Assembly (NCBI GenBank): GCA_964596345.1
Contig: CAZQSZ010000001.1
Span: 124,001-188,000, forward strand
DNA length: 64,000 bases
Source: CADEDV01 sp964596345
Lineage (GTDB): Bacteria > Bacteroidota > Bacteroidia > Chitinophagales > Chitinophagaceae
Direction of reading: 5' to 3'
The notes below the pieces were generated by a model that was not told where the DNA came from, did not search any database, and saw only the letters and a program-made list of their open reading frames with translations. Made by a program: the position numbers and the translations under genes. Within the stretch, counting starts at the first letter, position 1, and each line of letters opens with the position of its first letter. Of this stretch, positions 43,096 to 52,314 are shown in pieces.

Positions 43096-44538
43096 ATGCA
43101 AAAATCACCCCGACAGTTTTACGCTTCGCTTGGTTTGCTGATCATCCTGAACCTGGTCATTAAACCGATCTGGATATTTGCCATTGACCGGCAGGTACAG
43201 AATGTGGTGGGCACTGTTGAATATGGCAACTATTTTTCCCTGGTCAACCTTTCTGTTGTTTTTAGTTTCTTATTAGACTGGGGCTTTACCAGTTTTTATA
43301 ACCGTCAGCTGGCAGCTAAAGAAGCAACGATGACCAATGCCGCAGGGTATTTCCTGCTGGTAAAATTCCTGTTCTCTCTTTTTTATGTACTGGTTGTCCT
43401 GCTCGTGGCCTTCAGCACTGGTATTGACAGGTGGGATATAGTGATCCCTGTGATACTGGTACAGGTATTTACCTCCTTCTTTCTTTTTTTTCGTGCCATC
43501 ATTACCGCCAGGCAGTGGTTTAAAACAGATGCGGTGTTGTCCGTATTAGATAAGTCCTTAATGATCTTTATCTGCGGGACCTTTCTTTTTTTCCCGGCAG
43601 TTGCGGGCAGAATGAATATCAATAAATTTCTGTGGACGCAGGCCGGTTGCCTCGCCTTTTCCGTGCTGGTTACTATTTTAATATTAGTTAAGCAAGAAAT
43701 AAAATTGTCGTTCGCCGGATCATTTTCATTCTCCAAAATATTTCGTTCAGCATTTCCTTATGCACTTATCGTTTTATTAATGGGTATTCATTTCCGGCTG
43801 GATGGTTTTTTATTAGAACGGATTCATCCGGCCGGGGCTGAGCAGGCCGGTAATTATGCAGCGGCGTACCGGCTGCTGGATGCAGCGAATATGATCGGTT
43901 ATTTGTTTGCTTCTTTTCTCCTGCCCTTTATTGCAAAACAATGGAGTGAAAAGAAAGATATTACCTATGTAATTCTTACCACCCGTCATGTATTGATCGC
44001 TTTTTCTGTGGGAGTATCGGTGCTGGCTGTTTTTATGGCACCATGGATACAATCCGTTTTATATTCCGGAAATAGTAATACGGCTGCAGTTATTCAGTAC
44101 TGTATCCCGGCATTGATGGGTTATTCGCTGGTTGCTATTTATGGAACAGTACTGACCGCCACCGGCTATATCAAACAATTTTGTGGGATCACTTTTATTG
44201 CCGTGCTGATCAATATTGTACTCAACCTGCTGCTGATTCCTGCCTGGGGAGCCAAAGGCTGCTGCATCGCTGCATTGCTGAGCCAGGGTTTTTGCGGGGT
44301 GGCCACGCTGCTGCTGGTAAAGAACAAGTTGAATGTCGCCGTTGATTACAGGTCCTTGCTGATCTATATTATCCTTGCATCATTATTGTCCGGACTGTTT
44401 TACTATGGAAACCAGGCAGGTTTAAATACTGTACTGCTTATCTCAGCCGCCATGATCATTACTTTTTTATTCTTGCTCCTTACTCAATTATTAAAACCGG
44501 GAGAATGGCTGAGTTTCCTGAATAAATCTAATCTTTGA
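43096..44538 (+). CDS. Oligosaccharide flippase (MOP superfamily)
   Basis: The 480-residue protein has about 14 TM helices and the family's N-terminal sequence (IFAIDRQVQNVVGTVEYGNYFSL, in parts) with a Wzx-like profile. Such flippases move lipid-linked oligosaccharides across the inner membrane. It lies 14 bp after Lrp, and the Wzz-like gene starts at its stop codon (or 17 bp later). It forms an operon with the next two genes. Confidence 0.78.
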   Translation: MQKSPRQFYASLGLLIILNLVIKPIWIFAIDRQVQNVVGTVEYGNYFSLVNLSVVFSFLLDWGFTSFYNRQLAAKEATMTNAAGYFLLVKFLFSLFYVLVVLLVAFSTGIDRWDIVIPVILVQVFTSFFLFFRAIITARQWFKTDAVLSVLDKSLMIFICGTFLFFPAVAGRMNINKFLWTQAGCLAFSVLVTILILVKQEIKLSFAGSFSFSKIFRSAFPYALIVLLMGIHFRLDGFLLERIHPAGAEQAGNYAAAYRLLDAANMIGYLFASFLLPFIAKQWSEKKDITYVILTTRHVLIAFSVGVSVLAVFMAPWIQSVLYSGNSNTAAVIQYCIPALMGYSLVAIYGTVLTATGYIKQFCGITFIAVLINIVLNLLLIPAWGAKGCCIAALLSQGFCGVATLLLVKNKLNVAVDYRSLLIYIILASLLSGLFYYGNQAGLNTVLLISAAMIITFLFLLLTQLLKPGEWLSFLNKSNL

Positions 44539-45407
44539 CAAATAAACAGCTATACATGCCAGATCTATTCTATCTCGTTTCAAAATGGTGGAAGCAAATA
44601 TGTCTTGTCGTATTTTTTGCATTGCTGACAGTTGGCCTGATCGTATTTCTGCAACCCCGGAAATATTTAGCTACCGCCACTGCTTTACCGGTAAGTACGG
44701 TTTCAACAGATAAAGCAAGGATCTTTAATGAAAATATTGAAGGCCTTTATTCTGCTTTGGGAAATTCGGATGACCTCGATATGATCATCGGTACAGCACA
44801 ATTAGATACAGTGTACCTCGCCATGACAGACCAGTTTAATCTTATTAAACACTATAAAGTAAAAGGAACAGATTCAACAAAGCGGGCAAGAACAGCGATC
44901 CTGCTGAGAAAAAGATCACAGGTCATCAAAAGCGAGTACGGCGAATTAAAGATCAAAGTATGGGATACCGATAAGCAACTGGCTGCCGTAATGGCGAATA
45001 CATTACTGGACAGGTTACAAACCCTGCACCAGCGGTTGAAAAGCGAAAGTAATATGGCCACCTTATCTGGTCTTGAAAAGGGACAGTATAAGATACAGGC
45101 GGTACTGGATAGTATTGGAAATTTATTACGGAATAAACCTTCTGATGCTCCCGGTCGTGAAATTCTGGTTGCAAGACAAACTGCGCTGACAGGTCAGTTG
45201 ACACAATATGAAAAGCTGATCGGGGAATACCAGTTGATGGTTGATTCCAAACCACCCGCCTTATTGATTGTTGAAAGAGCAAGACCGGCTATTAAAGCGG
45301 ATAAACCAAGAAGGCTGGAGATCATGGCGGTTACAGCTTTCTTATCGGTTTTGTTTGGTTTATTTACTGCATTGGTATTGGAAAGAAGGCAAGCAAACAG
45401 AAAGTGA
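44535..45407 (+). CDS. Wzz-type chain-length/exopolysaccharide protein
   Basis: The 290-residue protein has an N-terminal TM helix (about 24-44: ICLVVFFALLTVGLIVFL), a long helical periplasmic segment with coiled coil (about 50-255), and a second TM helix (about 262-282), the topology of Wzz co-polymerases. The listed start is a TTG that overlaps the flippase stop (TTGA); an in-frame ATG at 44556 is a second candidate, giving 283 residues. The cytoplasmic kinase domain of BY-kinases is absent. It would regulate polymer length with the O-antigen ligase/polymerase. Confidence 0.7.
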   Translation: MTNKQLYMPDLFYLVSKWWKQICLVVFFALLTVGLIVFLQPRKYLATATALPVSTVSTDKARIFNENIEGLYSALGNSDDLDMIIGTAQLDTVYLAMTDQFNLIKHYKVKGTDSTKRARTAILLRKRSQVIKSEYGELKIKVWDTDKQLAAVMANTLLDRLQTLHQRLKSESNMATLSGLEKGQYKIQAVLDSIGNLLRNKPSDAPGREILVARQTALTGQLTQYEKLIGEYQLMVDSKPPALLIVERARPAIKADKPRRLEIMAVTAFLSVLFGLFTALVLERRQANRK

Positions 45408-46858
45408 ACAGCCGCATCAATCATACAACTATCAATTTTGCCTTACTGGGAGGACTGTTTATTGCTTTTCTTGTTGGGGCGGTATTAACGGAATGGTATT
45501 TCCTGGCAGTGCTGCCTTTTGTGGCTGTGTTGTTATATAATGGTTGGACGAATAGTTATCTTGTTTTCTTCCTGCTCCTCCTTTCCCTGCCTTTTTCGTT
45601 TGAATATAATTTTACCCCATCCTTTGGATCTGATATTCCTGATGAAGGACTCATGTTATTTGTTTCGGTATTGTTTGCCGGGTATTGGGTATATGATCCC
45701 GGATCATTGCCATTAAAAACAATTCAGCACCCGCTGCTGATTTTACTCGTTGCCCATCTCGGTTGGATACTGGTCACCACATTATTTTCATCTGATCTCA
45801 CGTTGTCCATAAAATTCTTCCTGGCCAAAGGATGGTACATGGGTGCATTTGTACTGGCCCCATTGATTGTATTCAGGGAGAAAAAACATATTAAAGCGGC
45901 GGCTGTGATTTTTGCAGCCTCCATGCTGGCGGTAGCGATTATCGCCATGGTCAACCATCTTATATATGATTTTAGTTTTGCTGCAGTCAGCGATGCGGTG
46001 GCGCCTTTCTTTCGTAATCATGTGAATTACTCAGCTATGCTGGTTTGTGCATTGCCCGTATTTGTAGCCATTCATCAACTAAATACCAGCAAGCGTATAA
46101 AAGCTATTACAAAGACATCCATCATCTTATTACTTGTCGCCCTTTTTTTATCCTATGCACGAGGGGCCTGGCTGGCACTGCTGATGGGCGGCTTAGCTTA
46201 TTGGCTGATCAAGAAACGTTCCCTGCTGACACTTTATATAGCAGGTATCATGATTACGGTGTCCGCTATATTCTGGATCAAGGGTAATGACCGGTATCTT
46301 GAATTCGCCCATGATCATGATACCACCGTTTTTCATGAGGACTTCCAGGAACATTTAATAGCTACATATAAACTGAAAGATGTTTCTTCTGCTGAACGTT
46401 TTTATCGCTGGGTGGCAGCTGTGCGGATGATAAAATATGAATGGCTGACGGGATATGGACCGAATACGTTTTATGATAACTACCGGCCTTATACCATACC
46501 GGCCTATAAAACATGGGTAAGCAATAACACCGAACATTCCACGGTGCATAATTATTTTTTATTACTGGCAGTTGAACAGGGCATACCCGGGCTTATTTTG
46601 TTCCTGTTGTTATTGGGGGCGATGTTGTTCTATGCACAACAGCTGTACCACCGGGCAGAAGATGTTTTTTACAAAACAGTGGCTATAATGACCGGGGTGA
46701 TCATTGTTATGATCGTAACTGTGAATATGCTGAGTGACCTGGTAGAAACAGATAAGATTGGCAGCTTGTTTTTTCTTTGTTTATCAATACTGGTGATGAC
46801 GGATATCAACACAAAAAAATCATCACAATCGCCCCCGGACGTTCAGCGCATCTCTTAA
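45404..46858 (+). CDS. O-antigen ligase/polymerase-type membrane protein
   Basis: The 484-residue protein has about eleven TM helices, a large loop (about 300-370), and the Wzy_C region with SYARGAWLALLMGGLAYWL, GYGPNTFYDNYRP and HNYFLLLAVEQGIPGLILF. These resemble O-antigen ligases and polymerases. The GTG start overlaps the stop of the Wzz-like gene (GTGA), so the genes are translationally coupled. Its 3' end overlaps the convergent permease gene by 36 bp. Confidence 0.8.
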   Translation: MNSRINHTTINFALLGGLFIAFLVGAVLTEWYFLAVLPFVAVLLYNGWTNSYLVFFLLLLSLPFSFEYNFTPSFGSDIPDEGLMLFVSVLFAGYWVYDPGSLPLKTIQHPLLILLVAHLGWILVTTLFSSDLTLSIKFFLAKGWYMGAFVLAPLIVFREKKHIKAAAVIFAASMLAVAIIAMVNHLIYDFSFAAVSDAVAPFFRNHVNYSAMLVCALPVFVAIHQLNTSKRIKAITKTSIILLLVALFLSYARGAWLALLMGGLAYWLIKKRSLLTLYIAGIMITVSAIFWIKGNDRYLEFAHDHDTTVFHEDFQEHLIATYKLKDVSSAERFYRWVAAVRMIKYEWLTGYGPNTFYDNYRPYTIPAYKTWVSNNTEHSTVHNYFLLLAVEQGIPGLILFLLLLGAMLFYAQQLYHRAEDVFYKTVAIMTGVIIVMIVTVNMLSDLVETDKIGSLFFLCLSILVMTDINTKKSSQSPPDVQRIS

Positions 46859-47911
46859 ACCATTCCCGAGCAAATTAAAGGCGAGCACTAACAGCATGAT
46901 GGCAAAACCAGGTGCTAAAGCCAGCATGGGATTCTGCGTAATGATAAAATTATAATTCTCCTTGATCATCAGCCCCCAGCTGGGTTGCGGAGGTTGCACC
47001 CCCACGCCCAGGAAACTCAGGCCTGCTTCAATTACAATAGCAGAAGCAAAATTGGAAGCAGCGATCACCATCACCGGCCCCATGATATTGGGCCAGATAT
47101 GGCGGACGATGGTCCGGGCATTGGAGAAACCCAAAGCTCTTGTGGCTTCCACATATTCCAATTCACGAACGGCCAGCACCTGTCCTCTTACCAGTCTTGC
47201 CACACTCACCCACATCGTTAATCCAACGGCAATAAAAACCTGCCAGAAACCTTTGCCCAGGGCCAGGGTGATCGCAAACACGAGGAGTAATGTCGGAATA
47301 CTCCAGATCACATTGATGAACCACATAATGATATTATCTGTTCTGCCGCGAAAATAACCCGCCAGCGAACCGAGTATCAACCCGATACTCAGGGAGATGA
47401 TAACGGTGATCAATCCCACACTGAGACTTACTCTTGTGCCAACAATAAGCCTGCTTACAATATCCCGTCCAAAATTATCGGTGCCCAGCAGGAATTTTTT
47501 TGTCGTTAACGGGTCTTTATCTACTTGTGAAAGATGATAAGCCTGCCGTTCACTGACCTCCTCATCAATGAATTTTTGGACGATCATACTGTCGCCTTTT
47601 TGTTGGTAAGCTGTTACCGGCACATAATAATATGCATCTTCCTTTCCGCTGACCAGTTGTGCAAGAAAGGAAACCGGGGCAACATCTTTTTCTTTTTTGA
47701 TCTTCAGGAAATCCTGTTTGAAACCTGGTTTCTCCCCGTCAATTTCCACGATAATGCGGTTAGCATTCGGAGAAGGATCAGGTGAAATGAAGTAAGCAAA
47801 TACGGCGACGAATACGGCCATAATGATCACGATCAGTCCAAAGACAGCACCTTTGTTTTTCTTTAACCGCTTCCAGGCAGCTTGTTGAAAAGATAATGAC
47901 CCGTTGCTCAT
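46823..47911 (-). CDS. ABC transporter permease, DppC/OppC type
   Basis: The 362-residue permease has a first TM helix, a periplasmic segment of about 110 residues (about 45-155), then the BPD_transp_1 domain with FGRDIVSRLIVGTRVSLSVG, the EAA-like loop EYVEATRALGFSNARTIVRHIWPN and the end GLRDALNVRGRL. It would import or export peptide- or nickel-type substrates, but no partner permease, ATPase or binding protein is nearby. The extra domain is unusual against the short OppC linker. It converges on the O-antigen ligase gene with a 36-bp overlap. Confidence 0.85.
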   Translation of the reverse strand: MSNGSLSFQQAAWKRLKKNKGAVFGLIVIIMAVFVAVFAYFISPDPSPNANRIIVEIDGEKPGFKQDFLKIKKEKDVAPVSFLAQLVSGKEDAYYYVPVTAYQQKGDSMIVQKFIDEEVSERQAYHLSQVDKDPLTTKKFLLGTDNFGRDIVSRLIVGTRVSLSVGLITVIISLSIGLILGSLAGYFRGRTDNIIMWFINVIWSIPTLLLVFAITLALGKGFWQVFIAVGLTMWVSVARLVRGQVLAVRELEYVEATRALGFSNARTIVRHIWPNIMGPVMVIAASNFASAIVIEAGLSFLGVGVQPPQPSWGLMIKENYNFIITQNPMLALAPGFAIMLLVLAFNLLGNGLRDALNVRGRL

Positions 47912-47953
47912 GAAGGTTGAAGATAAATGAAAACCCTAAACTTCTTTTGGTCT

Positions 47954-49069
47954 TTAACTGACTTTTCTTCCCTTCCATTTGTAGCTACCCAACTGCCCGA
48001 ATAAACCAGCAATGATCGTATAAAGAATATGCAGTGGCTGAAAGAAGAAAAAGAAGGACAGGGTCCATTGTTTATTAAAGAAACCGGCAACAGAACTGAA
48101 CAGTGGAAATTCAGTAAGCGTTTTGAAAACCCATAGTATCAGTAGTAATAACCAGTAGTAGCTGTTCCAGAAACCTGAAATAGCTGTTACAAGGAATGAC
48201 AGGTTAAAAAGATAGACCAGTAGCAACACAGGAAAGATCCTCTTATCATTATACTTAGCTGCTTTGCTGGCCCAGCGGATACGCTGGTAAAAAAAAGCTG
48301 ACCATGTTTTCATGGGAGCAGTGGACACAATGCCTTCCTTTGCTTTCAGGTACTGCACACGACCGGGAAACCGGGTGGCGATCTTATGCATCAGCAACAT
48401 ATCATCTCCCGAAGCAATCGAATCAATACCGGAAAAACCATTCACCGCTTCAAAGGCTTTTTTTTCATACGCCAGGTTAGCACCATTGCACATCGAAAGC
48501 TGGTTTTTATGAACCACCGCACCTGTTATACCCTGCAGCACCATAAAATCCATGGCCTGGAAAACCTGCAGTACAGATGAATTACAATGCATCACTACCG
48601 GTGCGGCAATAAAAACGGCATTGGTTTTTTCTTTGCAGGCAGCAAGGGTCTCCAGCCATGTTGGCGGAGGTACACAATCTGCATCGGTGGTAACGATCAG
48701 CTCCCCGGCGGCGGCAGCAATCCCGGTTTCAATGGCTTTCTTTTTATACGAGTTGATATGATCAGCCCTGAGTTGCAGCAGTTTTACTGAGGAATATTGC
48801 TGCACTATAGCGGCGGTATGATCCGTGGAATGATCATCGATAACGATCACTTCGAACAATGAAGAAGGATAGCTTTGTTTTTCCAAAGCCTGTAACAATG
48901 CCGCTATATTTTCTTCTTCGTTCCTGGCAGGAATGATAACGGATATTGTTGTTTGTGGTTGTACGGCTGCAGGAGTAAAATAAGGAACAGAACGCCAGCT
49001 CTGCCAGTAGTAAATGATAAGAAGGCCGTAGCCAATACTTAATAATAAAGTAACAATAAGGATTAACAC
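47954..49069 (-). CDS. Glycosyltransferase family 2 membrane protein
   Basis: The 371-residue protein has an N-terminal TM helix and a GT-A domain (about 40-270) with TISVIIPARNEEENI, the VIVIDDHSTDHT nucleotide-binding block, DADCVPP (DxD-type metal site) and the QRIRWASKAAKYND acceptor-site motif. Three C-terminal TM helices follow. It resembles processive GT2 enzymes (e.g. poly-GlcNAc or ceramide-type). The likely role is glycan or glycolipid synthesis in the neighbouring exopolysaccharide cluster. Confidence 0.85.
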   Translation of the reverse strand: MLILIVTLLLSIGYGLLIIYYWQSWRSVPYFTPAAVQPQTTISVIIPARNEEENIAALLQALEKQSYPSSLFEVIVIDDHSTDHTAAIVQQYSSVKLLQLRADHINSYKKKAIETGIAAAAGELIVTTDADCVPPPTWLETLAACKEKTNAVFIAAPVVMHCNSSVLQVFQAMDFMVLQGITGAVVHKNQLSMCNGANLAYEKKAFEAVNGFSGIDSIASGDDMLLMHKIATRFPGRVQYLKAKEGIVSTAPMKTWSAFFYQRIRWASKAAKYNDKRIFPVLLLVYLFNLSFLVTAISGFWNSYYWLLLLILWVFKTLTEFPLFSSVAGFFNKQWTLSFFFFFQPLHILYTIIAGLFGQLGSYKWKGRKVS

Positions 49070-49092
49070 TTATGAAAATAATTAGACACAAA

Positions 49093-49124
49093 TTTGGCCC
49101 TTTTTTTTTTTTCAGCTACGTTTG
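49093..49124 (+). promoter_or_regulatory. Promoter of gene 49148 with T12 spacer tract
   Basis: TTTG (49093-49096) and TACGTTTG (49117-49124) are 20 nt apart and match the consensus. The spacer contains 12 consecutive T residues (49101-49112), so slippage would change spacing and may switch the promoter. Initiation near 49131 leaves a leader of about 17 nt. Confidence 0.65.
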
Positions 49125-49147
49125 TTTTGAAACATTAAACACTACTT

Positions 49148-50611
49148 ATGAAGATTCGATTCATTCCTGCTTTGGCAGCGGTTACTCTTCTGTTCTTTAC
49201 TATGATTACCGCTTGTCGTAAAAATGATACCACAGCCAGCATTGCTGAAAAATTTGATGTAGTTGCTGCTAAAGAATGGTGGTATGGCACCTTCCGAAAA
49301 TCAGAATCATACACACAATTAGATAGAAAAAGTCCGTATGCCTTACCGGAAGGGAGCTCAACCAAGAAGTATCCTCGCTGGAAAAGGGCAATAAATTACA
49401 CTAAAAAGGGACTGCAAATTGTTGAAATGCCACTAGTATTTGAAACCAATAGTATATTATTACCCGGGATGCAGGATTTGAACAACACAGCTGAAGGAGC
49501 TCGGGTTGCGAAATCAGGTACTCACAAACTGATCATTATCAAAGGTCGGTCTGGAGTACAAGATGTCAGAGTAGTAACTATAGTTCCGGCAGCAGCCTAT
49601 GCAAAAAAATACCATTACGATATTAGCCATGTAAATATGGAAAAACTGCCGGCAGATTTTGATGGCTATGTTATAATCACTGATTGGGCTGGTGGAGAGA
49701 AAAATGCCTTCAGTATTAAAAGTGGGAAGCCTTACCAAAAACTAAAAATCATAACAGGAAAAATGCTTTCGGAGTTGAAGTTAAAAGGTCATCTATCAAG
49801 ATTAAGCAGCTGCCCGCCGCCTGTTTGGGTACCTCATTTGGTGTGGGTATGTGTGATAGCTCCGTCAGGTGATGATCTGGCAGATGCAGAAAGATGCCAG
49901 GAACAGGGGCATTGGGAGGAAAATGGAGGTTATTATGAATACCCTCCCTGCGAAGAGGAAGATCCACCTACTGATGAGGAATTGTGTCAGTGGTATGGAA
50001 TTAATTGTGATCCGGGTGAAGGAGATCCGGGACAAGGGGGCTCTCTTCCTGAAATTGATAACCAAGTTGATGATCCCTGTTTAAGGAGTATGGTGAACTA
50101 TGCTATAAACGGAGGATGTTCAAATAAAATTACAAATTTCATTAATTCAAAATTCGGATCAAGCCAAACACATCATCTTTATTTTATTGACAATCCATTT
50201 GTAGGTACAGAGGATGCAAATACTAGTTGCTTTCCTATGAATTTGCCAGATAAGTTAAAAATTCAGATTAATTTAAATAATAACCAATTGTCCAATGCTT
50301 CCAGTGAGTATATAGTGGCAACAATTTTTCATGAAGCAATACATGCATGGATTGATTACAATTACCCAATCTTAACAGAGGCTAGTCAGCACCATGAATC
50401 AATGGCAGATCCAGGTAAATTTAATTTAATGTTTAATGCGCTAAAAGAAATTTTCCCTAATATATCTGATCAGGATGCATATGATTTAACTTGGGGAGGC
50501 TTAGGAAATACGATCGCATGGCAAAATTTATCCGCCCAAGAAAGGGATAGAATAATTCAAACAAATGCGAATTTCAAAAATGGGTCTTCGGGAACTCCTT
50601 GTACGCCATAA
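49148..50611 (+). CDS. Lipoprotein with HExxH metallopeptidase-like motif
   Basis: The 487-residue lipoprotein has a lipobox (TMITAC, Cys23). A strand-rich N-terminal domain follows (about 30-220), with a Cys-rich acidic segment (about 225-300), and a C-terminal region with H395-E-A-I-H399 (FHEAIHAW) in a helical setting typical of zincin proteases. An additional downstream His/Glu-rich block (ASQHHESMADPG) might supply the third ligand. No family was recognised. It is the first gene of an AT-rich segment and may be secreted to the surface. Confidence 0.65.
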   Translation: MKIRFIPALAAVTLLFFTMITACRKNDTTASIAEKFDVVAAKEWWYGTFRKSESYTQLDRKSPYALPEGSSTKKYPRWKRAINYTKKGLQIVEMPLVFETNSILLPGMQDLNNTAEGARVAKSGTHKLIIIKGRSGVQDVRVVTIVPAAAYAKKYHYDISHVNMEKLPADFDGYVIITDWAGGEKNAFSIKSGKPYQKLKIITGKMLSELKLKGHLSRLSSCPPPVWVPHLVWVCVIAPSGDDLADAERCQEQGHWEENGGYYEYPPCEEEDPPTDEELCQWYGINCDPGEGDPGQGGSLPEIDNQVDDPCLRSMVNYAINGGCSNKITNFINSKFGSSQTHHLYFIDNPFVGTEDANTSCFPMNLPDKLKIQINLNNNQLSNASSEYIVATIFHEAIHAWIDYNYPILTEASQHHESMADPGKFNLMFNALKEIFPNISDQDAYDLTWGGLGNTIAWQNLSAQERDRIIQTNANFKNGSSGTPCTP

Positions 50612-50624
50612 AATCTCTTTAACG

Positions 50625-51101
50625 ATGAAAAAAATAACTTGTCTACTAATTTCTTTTGGATGCTTTTTTGTTTTGAAAGCACAGCAAAGCGAACTAACAA
50701 ATTATATTACTAATTCCCTTATACTAGAGGCGAGTACTTCCTCAGTTGACCGCGACTCTTGTTATTATTCAAATGCGCTATTGAAAATTGAAGTCAATAA
50801 GAAGCATAAGGTTATGTCCATGGAGCTTTCTGATAACGCAAGTGAATTATGGCATAATGAGGTCAAGAATATGGAGGGAAAAATAAATAAGAAAAAACTT
50901 GATTCTTTGATAAAAGCTAGTAATCTGAAGAAGTGCATTTTAATTTACCCTGTTTTTTTTATTTATGATAAAAATTCATGTAGACCATTGATAAAAAATC
51001 ATAATGACTGGTTTATAAATGATAAGATGTTTCTTTTTAAAGGGAAACAACTAAATGGGAAAATAATTTTTGGTACAACAATTCAGTATGGCTTTTTTTA
51101 G
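50625..51101 (+). CDS. Small secreted protein of unknown function
   Basis: The 158-residue product starts at ATG 50625 with a clear signal peptide (MKKITCLLISFGCFFVLKAQ). A longer frame starts at 50565 in the upstream gene, but that start has no signal peptide at its N-terminus. The rest contains strands such as ALLKIEVNKKHKVMSMEL and a C-terminal GKQLNGKIIFGTTIQYGFF. It lies 13 bp after the HExxH gene, probably cotranscribed. No motif was recognised. Confidence 0.55.
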   Translation: MKKITCLLISFGCFFVLKAQQSELTNYITNSLILEASTSSVDRDSCYYSNALLKIEVNKKHKVMSMELSDNASELWHNEVKNMEGKINKKKLDSLIKASNLKKCILIYPVFFIYDKNSCRPLIKNHNDWFINDKMFLFKGKQLNGKIIFGTTIQYGFF

Positions 51102-51118
51102 TTATAAATATTTTATAA

Positions 51119-52252
51119 ATGTCCAGCCGTACGGCAATATTAGCCGCAGTTGCATTTGTTTTATTCTTACTATATCCAAAGCTTCGTAATGAGAATAACC
51201 AAAGAACGGTTCTTGCTATAGTTCTGTTTATTTTCCTGGGTGTAATCTTTTTATTGGCAGGATTTTTTAAAGTAGAATCCACATCTGGGAGATGGTTCAT
51301 ATTACAAAAGTCCTTTTATCTGTTTAAAGACCACTGGCTTAAAGGAGTGGGATACGGGAAATTCAACCCTAATTTTAATCATCTTCAGGCGGAGTATTTT
51401 TCAACTCATTCATTAGTGTCAAAAGAAGCAATGCTGGCTAATGATGGTTATTTTGCCTTCAATGAGTGGCTGCATTTTGCAATTGAATTTGGAGTGGGAG
51501 GATTTGCAATTTCATTACTTGTAACCTGGGTTATTTTAAAGGCTTGCATTAAGAGTATGAGTTCTCCCAAAATATGGGCAGGGGCTTTAATGATAGCGAT
51601 TTTGGTTGCCTGTATGTTTTCATATCCGCTTCATAATCTTTTCATAGCAGGGGCAACAGCTTTTTTAGCTGGCTTTCTCACAAAAGATATTATAAAGATG
51701 CCTTTCAAAGTTTCCTTCAGATTACAAATGTCTTTTGTAACCGTTTTAATCTTACTTCTTCTCTATTTCTCATATAAATATTATAACTATCAGCAAGAGT
51801 ATTCTGCAGCAAAGGAAAGCCGGGAAGCAGGATTTAAAACAGAAGCAATTGGTATTTGTAAGAAAATTGCTCCCGAAATGAAAAAAGATTATTCATTCAC
51901 TATTTTTTATTTAGAATTGCTTTATGAAACTAACAGATTGGGAGAAGCCGTCCGTTGGTTCAATGAATTTCACCCTTTTCATTGTAATCAAAGAGCCCAC
52001 ACAACAATAGCAAGGTGTTATGATGAGACTGGTAACTATTCAAAAGCTGAAAAAGAATACCTTATAGCTTTATATATTACTCCACATCTACTTGCGAGTA
52101 GATATGACCTTGTGATGTTTTATGATCGGTATAAGAGGATTGACAAAGCGAGTTATTGGGCTCAACAGCTTATTGATTGCCCGATAAAAATCGAAAATCC
52201 TAAGGCTCATTATTTTAAAAAACAGGCAAAAAATTATCTTGATTCTCATTAA
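51119..52252 (+). CDS. 5'-truncated O-antigen ligase-like membrane protein with TPR tail
   Basis: The 377-residue frame starts directly in the Wzy_C-like part (SRTAILAAVAFVLFLL), then the loop with WLKGVGYGKFNPNF and ANDGYFAFNEWLHFAIEFGVGGF, several TM helices (to about 220) and a TPR-like C-terminus (about 240-370). Full-length members carry about 200 more N-terminal residues with about six TM helices. An in-frame TAA directly precedes the ATG, so no longer start exists. It is likely a remnant or a non-functional copy; the possibility of a functional short form remains. Confidence 0.6.
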   Translation: MSSRTAILAAVAFVLFLLYPKLRNENNQRTVLAIVLFIFLGVIFLLAGFFKVESTSGRWFILQKSFYLFKDHWLKGVGYGKFNPNFNHLQAEYFSTHSLVSKEAMLANDGYFAFNEWLHFAIEFGVGGFAISLLVTWVILKACIKSMSSPKIWAGALMIAILVACMFSYPLHNLFIAGATAFLAGFLTKDIIKMPFKVSFRLQMSFVTVLILLLLYFSYKYYNYQQEYSAAKESREAGFKTEAIGICKKIAPEMKKDYSFTIFYLELLYETNRLGEAVRWFNEFHPFHCNQRAHTTIARCYDETGNYSKAEKEYLIALYITPHLLASRYDLVMFYDRYKRIDKASYWAQQLIDCPIKIENPKAHYFKKQAKNYLDSH

Positions 52253-52314
52253 TTGCAACAGTTAATGGAAATGTTACCAATTATCGACATTCTAACTAAT
52301 ATAAATGTATAGGT

